From Clostridiales bacterium (lineage in GTDB: Bacteria > Bacillota > Clostridia > Lachnospirales > Lachnospiraceae): a stretch of 64,000 nucleotides of DNA. Below, in pieces: positions 38,349 to 45,251 of this stretch (its first letter is position 1; every line of letters starts with the position of its first letter). The stretch covers positions 1 to 64,000 of the forward strand of contig JAJBTU010000010.1 of NCBI GenBank assembly GCA_020860715.1, read 5' to 3'. The notes beneath the pieces are model-generated. The model was not told where the DNA came from and did not search any database. It saw only the letters and a program-made list of their open reading frames with translations. The position numbers were made by a program, and so were the translations under genes.

Positions 38349-40318
38349 GCCAGCACCTCCCTTCCGGCACCCTGTCCCGATAACACAGGGCTTCCTTCCG
38401 TCTTCGGGAACTGCGCGTAATGCGTCTCCTGGTAGACCTTACAGGTCTTAAGCAATTCTTCGTGCGTGCCGATACCGGCCACTCTGCCATCCTCCAGCAC
38501 GATGATCTGATCTGCGTGCGCGATGGAGGAGGTGCGCTGCGATACGATAAAGACCGTCATTGCCCCATTTCTCATATTCAGTTTCCGGATGGCCCTGCGC
38601 AGCCGCGCATCGGTCGCAAAATCCAGTGCAGAAGCGCTGTCGTCCAGAATCAGGATTTCCGGATGACGCACCAGAGCGCGGGCAATCGTCAGCCTCTGCT
38701 TCTGGCCGCCTGAGAAATTGCGCCCCTCCTGCTCCACCGGAGCGTCAAGACCCGCAAGAAGTACCGCATCTGTATCTTTCGATAATGTTCCGTTTGCCGT
38801 TTTTACCTCGTCCGCGTGAGCCAGCACAACATCCTCAGCCTGTGCCGCACGGATCGCCTCAAGCATGTCCTCCTCCGTTGCGTCCTCATTGCCCCACAGC
38901 AGATTGCTGCGAATCGTTCCTTTAAATAAGACCGGTTTCTGCATCACGATTCCGACCTTAGCTCTCAGCTCTTCCGGCTCATAGTCACGCACATCCCGTC
39001 CATTGACTGACACGCTGCCGCCGGTCACATCGTAAAAGCGCGGAATCAGGCTGACCAGCGAGGTTTTCCCGGATCCGGTGCCGCCGATGATACCGATCGT
39101 CTCACCGCGTTTTGCCGTAAAGGTCAGATCTTCCAGTGCGTCGGCACCCGCGCCGCGGTAGCAGAATGTGACATGGTCAAAGGAGACGGCCAAATCGGCG
39201 TCTGTTTCGGCGTCTGTTTTCATCTGATTCAATCTATTTCCCATCCCTGCTGCGGAATCGGCACGCGCGGTTTTCCCCGTCCGAAGGACGAGGGAGCCAC
39301 CCGGCGAGGGCTTTGCCGCACCTGCCAGGTCGCGTGCCGCATTCGAAAATTGCTCCGCAATTGGCGGCACGCTTCCAGTCGGCACCTCCAGCACCGTCTG
39401 GATGCGGTTTCCGCAGGCAATGGCCTTAGTCACGGTAATGATCAGGTTCGCCAGCTTCACCAGCTCGACCAGAATCTGCGACATATAATTGACCAGCGCC
39501 ACCACACTGCCCTGCGTGATCGCACCAGAATCTACACGCTGCGCGCCGACATACAAAAGCGCAATCAGTCCGACATTAACGACCACATAGGTCATCGGGT
39601 TCATCAGCGCCGAAATGCGTCCGGACAAAAGCTGCACCTTTACCAGCATGTCATTGCTCTCATCAAAGTCCTTGATCTCCTGCGGCTCCCGGCAGAATGC
39701 GCGGATCACGCGCACGCCGAGCAGATTTTCCCGTGTCAGACGCACGACCCTGTCCAGACGTTCCTGCACACGGCGGTACAGCGGAATGCTGATCAGCATG
39801 ATGCCAAACACGATCACGCAAAGTACCGGAATCACCACCACAAACACCAGCGCCGCTTTCACATCAATCGTGAACGCCATGATCATCGCGCCGAACACGA
39901 TAAACGGAGAACGCATAAACAGGCGCAAAAACAGGTTGACCCCGGACTGCACCTGGTTGATATCGCTGGTCATCCGCGTGATCAGCGTCGAAGTGCCAAT
40001 CTCATCCATCTCCGTAAACGAAAGCGCCTGCACATGCGCAAACAATACCTCGCGCAGCTTTTCTGAAAATCCGACCGCCGCTTTTGCAGAAAAATACTGC
40101 GCCGTGACCGAGCAGGCCAGCCCGATCACACCGAGAGCGACCATCAGGGCACACATGCGCAGAATATACGCGGTATCCTGATTTTTGATGCCCACATCGA
40201 TGATCCTCGCCATCACCAGCGGCACCAGAAGTTCAAAAGACGCCTCCAGCAGCTTAAAAAGAGGCGCGCAGACTGCTTCCTTCCGGTAAGCCTTCAGATA
40301 TTTTAAAAGTTTCCACAT
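38345..40318 (-). CDS. ABC transporter ATP-binding/permease (heterodimer partner) with palindromic in-frame insertion
   Basis: GGTGSGKTSLVSLIPRFYDV, NFSGGQKQRLTIARALVRHPEILILDDSASALD. Confidence 0.94.
   Translation of the reverse strand: MWKLLKYLKAYRKEAVCAPLFKLLEASFELLVPLVMARIIDVGIKNQDTAYILRMCALMVALGVIGLACSVTAQYFSAKAAVGFSEKLREVLFAHVQALSFTEMDEIGTSTLITRMTSDINQVQSGVNLFLRLFMRSPFIVFGAMIMAFTIDVKAALVFVVVIPVLCVIVFGIMLISIPLYRRVQERLDRVVRLTRENLLGVRVIRAFCREPQEIKDFDESNDMLVKVQLLSGRISALMNPMTYVVVNVGLIALLYVGAQRVDSGAITQGSVVALVNYMSQILVELVKLANLIITVTKAIACGNRIQTVLEVPTGSVPPIAEQFSNAARDLAGAAKPSPGGSLVLRTGKTARADSAAGMGNRLNQMKTDAETDADLAVSFDHVTFCYRGAGADALEDLTFTAKRGETIGIIGGTGSGKTSLVSLIPRFYDVTGGSVSVNGRDVRDYEPEELRAKVGIVMQKPVLFKGTIRSNLLWGNEDATEEDMLEAIRAAQAEDVVLAHADEVKTANGTLSKDTDAVLLAGLDAPVEQEGRNFSGGQKQRLTIARALVRHPEILILDDSASALDFATDARLRRAIRKLNMRNGAMTVFIVSQRTSSIAHADQIIVLEDGRVAGIGTHEELLKTCKVYQETHYAQFPKTEGSPVLSGQGAGREVLA
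39332..39372. repeat. Nested palindromic element in ABC ORF (element C)
   Basis: GCGTGCCGC-attcgaa-AATTGC-tcc-GCAATT-g-GCGGCACGC. Confidence 0.85.
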
Positions 40319-40390
40319 AATTCACATCTCCCGCATCCCCTGCCGGCTGCCGTTGCCGGCCCGGCAGTCAGATTTTGTCTGTTGCTTTCG

Positions 40391-40990
40391 TCACTGTTCC
40401 GTTTGATCCTGCCATCCCTTGCACACATCGATCCAGGTGCTGCTTCCGGAAAACCGTTCCAGTTCTTCCACTGTCACCTCAATGGCACTGTTGCTGCTGC
40501 CCGCGGCCGGAAATACCGTATCAAACCGTTTCAAAGACACATCCAGATAGATTTCCACCCCGTCTTTCACGCCAAACGGGCAGACACCGCCGATGGCGTG
40601 TCCGATCAGTTCGGTCACCTGCTCCCCATGGAGCATCTTTGCCTTCGTATGAAAATACTGCTTGTATCTGCTGTTGTCGACCTTCGCGTCGCCCGCGGCA
40701 ACGATCAGAACCGCATGAGCACCGCCCTGCGCGCAGCGCATCGAAATGGGCGGTGCGACCTGCCGCTGAGCAAAGCGAGGGGGCACTTCCTTTTCACCGC
40801 CCTGCGCTTCTATATCCTTATCCCCAACAGCGTCCGGCACCAGAAATGATAACGTCTTCGCAATCCGCGCAGGCTCACAGCCGACCGCCTGCGCCGCCAG
40901 CTCCACGGTCGCGCTTGACACCGGAAATTCCAGGATCCGGTCCTGCGCATTCCATTTTTTCAGATACTCTCTTACGATCTCAATCGCCAT
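40391..40990 (-). CDS. YbaK/EbsC-type aminoacyl-tRNA deacylase with in-frame insertion
   Basis: EFPVSSATVELAAQAVGCEPARIAKTLSFLV...HAVLIVAAGDAKVDNSRYKQYF...EQVTELIGHAIGGVCPFGVKD. Confidence 0.9.
   Translation of the reverse strand: MAIEIVREYLKKWNAQDRILEFPVSSATVELAAQAVGCEPARIAKTLSFLVPDAVGDKDIEAQGGEKEVPPRFAQRQVAPPISMRCAQGGAHAVLIVAAGDAKVDNSRYKQYFHTKAKMLHGEQVTELIGHAIGGVCPFGVKDGVEIYLDVSLKRFDTVFPAAGSSNSAIEVTVEELERFSGSSTWIDVCKGWQDQTEQ
40719..40756. repeat. Nested palindromic element in YbaK-like ORF (element B)
   Basis: GCACCGCCC-TGCGC-gca-GCGCA-tcgaaat-GGGCGGTGC; lies within a segment flanked by 13-nt direct repeats CACCGCCCTGCGC (40720..40732, 40795..40807). Confidence 0.85.
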
Positions 40991-41138
40991 AGTCTTTTGT
41001 CTTCCTCCTCAATGGCAGCGAAACGCAAGGCAATCTTTGCATCGCAACTACATTCCGCTGCTCTTTATGTCATGAAAAAACCTTTTATAGCACCGGACAT
41101 TATACCATGCTTTTCCATTCCCGTCATTACTAAAGTGA

Positions 41139-41173
41139 AAAAGCAGGGGGCAAAACGCTCTCCCCCTGCTTTT
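41139..41173 (-). terminator. Terminator of ABC/GntR operon
   Basis: AAAAGCAGGGGG-caaaacgctct-CCCCCTGCTTTT. Confidence 0.85.
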
Positions 41174-41204
41174 CATAGCAAAAACTCTGCACTTATTATT
41201 CAGT

Positions 41205-43253
41205 CTACTGCTCATAATACGCTTTCTTCAGCACTTCCAGCGTATTCGTGAAGTTCTCGTTGATCGGATAAGACTCACTGAGATAGGTCTGCTCGTAGTA
41301 AAAATTGATCTCATTTCCCGTCTCGCGTATCTCCTCAAAGGAAAGCGACTTCAGATCCTTCACGTACGCCTCGACCAGCTCCGGCAGCATGGAGACCGGA
41401 ACATTAATATCAATATCTTTCACCTCCTCGGTATAATACCAGGAATCTCCGTTCTCATCCACTATGCTGACAACACTGTCCTCTGCCTCTGTATCCTCTG
41501 TCTCGTCCGGCTCTGCCTCATCCAATTCAGTCAGGCTTTCTGATTCCACATTGACAGCATCCTCCGGAAGTTCACTTTCCGCATTGGCATCCTCTGCATC
41601 TTCCGCATCCATGTTCTCTGCATCCGCGTCTTCCGTATCTTCATCCGGTTCCCCGAACAACGTCTCTTCATCGTAGCCATAGAACCAGGCGTAGACGTCC
41701 GTGACCTTACTCATGATTCCCTCGTCCCATGTACAGATTGGATAGTACAGGGAAAGAAATTCCTCATCCTGAAGCAGTTCGTCCATTACCTCATTAAAGC
41801 GCTCCGTGTTTACCCGATAGCAGCGGTACGCTTCTTTTCCATTTTTCAGATGGAATTTGAAGTAAACATACGAGTACTCCTGACCGAGATCCTCATCCGC
41901 ACCATGCCCTTTCTCAACCTCCGCCGCTTCCGACGCAAGCTGATAGATGGAATCAAAGTCCTCCCACTCGATTGCATCCAGCCGTTCGGTCATGTTTCTG
42001 GAATAAGCAATCCCGCCTTCCTCATCATACACAATGTATGTGCCGAAATAGTTAGACACGGACATGGTTTCCAGATCCTCCGCCGCAGGCAGGTAGGAAT
42101 TAAACCCGCTCACATCAAACCGGAACGCGAAGAAGATGGCGCAGGCAATCACAGCGCCGATGGCAAACGGCCTTTTGTGGGCAAGTACCTGCCGGATATC
42201 CACGCGGTAGATGAATTCGATCACCATACAGGAGAGGGCGCCGAACAGCAGGATAAAGAGCAGTTCAAACGCGACAGACTCCATCAGCTGATTGGCGATC
42301 AGTCCTGCCACCAGGGAGACCGGTACCATCACCAGAATCTTGATCAAAGGCTCCAGCGGCGAAAATGCCAGCGCCCGTCCGCCTGCTTCGGTTTTGCGCA
42401 CACGGTAAAGAGCCAGAGCAATCAGTGTCAGCACTGCCGCGATCGCGACCAGCTGACAGAGATCCCCGATGCCCGGAACCTGTCCGGTCGCTCCTACTGT
42501 CCCGCTGTGTTTCCTGCCCGTGGCATACATGCACCATGCCCACGGCGAGGTCCACTTCATCTGAACATAGAATGTAGAATCCGTATAATCTGCGATCCTT
42601 GTATTCCAGAATACCTCCTGAAAGCTCTCCACGATCAGCCTCATGATCGGCAGATAAGCGCCAAACATCCCGATGCCCAGCACCGTCGTCAGGAAATTTC
42701 CGGTCAGCATCATGGCCACCAGCGTCATGGCGTAGCTGCAGAGGAAAAACAGGATTCCCTGCACGCTTGCCAGCAGGATTTCCAGCACCACCTTCAGCGT
42801 TGCCGCCTGATAAAACAGCCCCACCAGAATGACCAGCATCTGGCTGATCAGGTAGGAAAACACAAAGCTCAGCACACTGCTCACATATTTGCTGCCAAAA
42901 AGATTCTCACGCTTCAAAGCGAGGCTGTGATAAAAATCCTGTTTTGTCTGCGAATGGATGTAGGCAAACGCAGCCAGTGCGCAAAGAATGCCCGCGCACA
43001 GGATCACAAACGTATTCTCTATGTGTCCCAGGCCGACCGTTCTGGCATATTCCTCCGCCGCGCTGTAGGTCGCCACTCCATAGCGCACCTGCTCATTCTG
43101 GCGGATTGCCATCACCATCAGCGTCCGAAACGGAAATGTAAGCACGAACACCACCATCTGCACGGCCAGCAGCCAGTTCATCTGGCGCATTTCCGCGCGC
43201 ACCAGCTTAGAAAACGAGATTTTTGATGTCATATCCGGCCACCTCCGTTTCAC
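41205..43253 (-). CDS. ABC transporter permease with acidic low-complexity segment
   Basis: Multi-TM N-terminal half (MTSKISFSKLVRAEMRQMNWLLAVQMVVFVL); acidic DEDTEDADAENMDAEDAEDANAES... segment. Confidence 0.8.
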   Translation of the reverse strand: MKRRWPDMTSKISFSKLVRAEMRQMNWLLAVQMVVFVLTFPFRTLMVMAIRQNEQVRYGVATYSAAEEYARTVGLGHIENTFVILCAGILCALAAFAYIHSQTKQDFYHSLALKRENLFGSKYVSSVLSFVFSYLISQMLVILVGLFYQAATLKVVLEILLASVQGILFFLCSYAMTLVAMMLTGNFLTTVLGIGMFGAYLPIMRLIVESFQEVFWNTRIADYTDSTFYVQMKWTSPWAWCMYATGRKHSGTVGATGQVPGIGDLCQLVAIAAVLTLIALALYRVRKTEAGGRALAFSPLEPLIKILVMVPVSLVAGLIANQLMESVAFELLFILLFGALSCMVIEFIYRVDIRQVLAHKRPFAIGAVIACAIFFAFRFDVSGFNSYLPAAEDLETMSVSNYFGTYIVYDEEGGIAYSRNMTERLDAIEWEDFDSIYQLASEAAEVEKGHGADEDLGQEYSYVYFKFHLKNGKEAYRCYRVNTERFNEVMDELLQDEEFLSLYYPICTWDEGIMSKVTDVYAWFYGYDEETLFGEPDEDTEDADAENMDAEDAEDANAESELPEDAVNVESESLTELDEAEPDETEDTEAEDSVVSIVDENGDSWYYTEEVKDIDINVPVSMLPELVEAYVKDLKSLSFEEIRETGNEINFYYEQTYLSESYPINENFTNTLEVLKKAYYEQ

Positions 43254-44109
43254 TGATAAAAATTTCCTCCAGGGTCAGCGGCAGAATCTCTGAAAACAGA
43301 GGCTGCCGGGCTCGAATCTTCCGGTCAATTTCATCGTAGCTGCCGCGCACCACGATCGTAAGCAGCGACCCGCGCTTCTCTTTCTGCAGCACATCCAGCT
43401 CGGCCAGCAGTGCTGCTTCCTCTGTCTCATCCGGAATCACGCACTGGATCTTATGAATGCCCAGCTTCATCTCATCGAGGTCCTTCGCAAACAGGATGCC
43501 TCCCTTATGAAGCAGCCCGACAAAATCACAGATATCCTCAATCTCCCGCAGGCTGTGCGAGGCGATCACCGGCGTAAATTTCCGATTCAGGATCTCTGCG
43601 GCGAACAGGCTCTTGACCGTCTGCCGCATCACAGGATCCAACCCGTCAAACGTCTCATCGCAGAGCAGATAATCCGTATTCGCACAGATGCCGAGCAGCA
43701 CGGATACCTGCTTTTTCATTCCCTTGGAAAACGTCGACAGCTTGCGTTTCGGATCCAGGTCAAATTTCTCCAGAAGATCATCAAACCGCTCCGCGTCGAA
43801 TTTCGGATAAACCACCCGGTAATAATCCCGCATCACATCCGCGGTAGCATTGGAAAAAAACATTGCCGTATCCGGGATAAAACAGATCCGGCTCTTCGCC
43901 TGTACGCTCTCCCACACCGGAACATCATCGACCAGCACCTGCCCCTCTTCCGGCTTCAGCACCCCGGCGATCACGCGCAGCAGCGTGCTCTTGCCCGCTC
44001 CGTTCGTGCCCACCAGACCGAAAATGCAGTTCTCCGCAATCTCGGCGTCCACACCACCGAGCGCAACGATATCGTCAAACCGCTTTGTTACCTGTTCAAT
44101 TCGTATCAT
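43207..44109 (-). CDS. ABC transporter ATP-binding protein
   Basis: MIRIEQVTKRFDDIVALGGVDAEI...VGTNGAGKSTLLRVIAGVLKPEEGQVLVDD. Confidence 0.93.
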   Translation of the reverse strand: MIRIEQVTKRFDDIVALGGVDAEIAENCIFGLVGTNGAGKSTLLRVIAGVLKPEEGQVLVDDVPVWESVQAKSRICFIPDTAMFFSNATADVMRDYYRVVYPKFDAERFDDLLEKFDLDPKRKLSTFSKGMKKQVSVLLGICANTDYLLCDETFDGLDPVMRQTVKSLFAAEILNRKFTPVIASHSLREIEDICDFVGLLHKGGILFAKDLDEMKLGIHKIQCVIPDETEEAALLAELDVLQKEKRGSLLTIVVRGSYDEIDRKIRARQPLFSEILPLTLEEIFISETEVAGYDIKNLVF

Positions 44110-44482
44110 ACCCGCTCCCCTCCTCATAATATTCTCTGGCCTTTTCCAGAAAATCTTCACGCGCGATGTCCAGTTCCTTCCCCTTCTGCACCAGTTCGTT
44201 CAGGGATTGGAACACGCTCTCCTGCTTTTTCTGTTTCATCAAAGCGCCGTTGCCCGACACAAAATTTCCCCGGCCTTTGACCGGATAGATATAGCCCTGC
44301 TGCTCCAGCATGCTATAGGCCTTCTGTATCGTGTTGGGATTGATGGAGAGCTCCATCGCGAGGGAGCGCACCGACGGCATCTGACTGTCCGGCTCCAGTA
44401 CGCCGTTCACGATCAGAGTCTCAAACCGTTCCGCGATCTGTTCATAGATCGGTTTGCGATTCTGCAGGTCAATACCAATCAT
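44096..44482 (-). CDS. GntR family transcriptional regulator (YtrA-like)
   Basis: MIGIDLQNRKPIYEQIAERFETLIVNGVLEPDSQMPSVRSLAMELSINPNTIQKAYSMLEQQGYI. Confidence 0.94.
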   Translation of the reverse strand: MIGIDLQNRKPIYEQIAERFETLIVNGVLEPDSQMPSVRSLAMELSINPNTIQKAYSMLEQQGYIYPVKGRGNFVSGNGALMKQKKQESVFQSLNELVQKGKELDIAREDFLEKAREYYEEGSGYDTN

Positions 44483-44655
44483 AGCTTCCCACCTCTTCTC
44501 CTGTCCGTCATAACACTCCGGCGGCCTCACAGGGAATCTCATCCGCCGAAAAGTGTACTAACATCACTAGTACACTTGAACCATATCACAGAGAAAAAAA
44601 CACGTCAACCATGTTAAGGAAATCATAAGAAAAATAAGAAAAAGTGCAGAAAAAA

Positions 44656-44689
44656 AGAGCCCTGATCCTTTTCAATCAGGGTTCTTTTT
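44656..44689. terminator. Terminator hairpin
   Basis: AAGAgCCCTGATTccttttcAATCAGGGtTCTTTTT-type stem with T run. Confidence 0.75.
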
Positions 44690-44694
44690 CATCA

Positions 44695-44767
44695 TGGACC
44701 TGAAGGGATTCGAACCCTCGACCTCTCGGATGCGAACCGAACGCTCTCCCAACTGAGCTACAAGCCC
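44695..44767 (-). tRNA. tRNA-Ala (anticodon CGC)
   Basis: GGGCTTGTAGCTCAGTTGGGAGAGCGTTCGGTTCGCATCCGAGAGGTCGAGGGTTCGAATCCCTTCAGGTCCA; loop TTCGCAT; G3:U70 acceptor pair. Confidence 0.9.
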
Positions 44768-44834
44768 ATATCATGTTATAATACTTCTGCTGCAATACAC
44801 CCCGGCAGCATATATCTGACGGCTGTATTACCGA

Positions 44835-44908
44835 TGGAAGTAAGGAGGCTCGAACTCCTGACCTCTCGCGTGTGAGGCGAACGCTCATCCCAGCTGAGCT
44901 ATACTTCC
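44835..44908 (-). tRNA. tRNA-Val (anticodon CAC)
   Basis: GGAAGTATAGCTCAGCTGGGATGAGCGTTCGCCTCACACGCGAGAGGTCAGGAGTTCGAGCCTCCTTACTTCCA; loop CTCACAC. Confidence 0.9.
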
Positions 44909-44981
44909 CTAAAACCTGTCGATCTGTCGAACAGAACTCATTATACACGTTTTTCACAAAATTACAAGAGGAAATTTCATT

Positions 44982-45119
44982 TCATTCACAATGTCCCTTA
45001 CAATGGCTGCAGTCGCCGCCGCACTGTAGGGATTTCCCCGCCTTTTTGTCTTTCACCATGCTCCGGATGATGAGAGCCACAATCACAACTAAAATTCCGC
45101 CTACCAGAATTGTTCCCAT
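44982..45119 (-). CDS. FeoB-associated Cys-rich membrane protein
   Basis: MGTILVGGILVVIVALIIRSMVKDKKAGKSLQCGGDCSHCKGHCE*; 45 aa, missed by track. Confidence 0.9.
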   Translation of the reverse strand: MGTILVGGILVVIVALIIRSMVKDKKAGKSLQCGGDCSHCKGHCE

Positions 45120-45194
45120 ATTTCAAATCCTTTCTCTTACTCACTGTTTTTTAAGCAGCCGTCACCTGCAGCGACATGCGAAATAAGCACGTAT

Positions 45195-45227
45195 GTCCGG
45201 GCTTCGTTTTTTAGACGGAGCCCGGAC
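45195..45227. terminator. Hairpin downstream of feoB
   Basis: GTCCGGGCT...AGCCCGGAC. Confidence 0.6.
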
Positions 45228-45251
45228 CAAAAAGCCGTTACATGCGTATCA

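Noticed and set aside
40334-40361. CTGCCGG...CCGGCAG intergenic hairpin as another member of the palindromic family
   Set aside because: Lacks the one-sided AAT-ending segment and the characteristic inner stem; more like a simple terminator hairpin of the YbaK-like gene.
41850-43226. 458-aa plus-strand ORF (also 15365..16609 -, 37305..38231 +, 10110..11165 +, 16651..17715 +, 29125..30048 +)
   Set aside because: Antisense shadow ORFs over well-supported genes; His/Arg-rich low-information translations with no family resemblance.
44695-44908. tRNA genes as an integration site for a mobile element
   Set aside because: Both tRNAs are intact, neighbours are housekeeping or transport genes and no duplicated tRNA 3' ends were seen.
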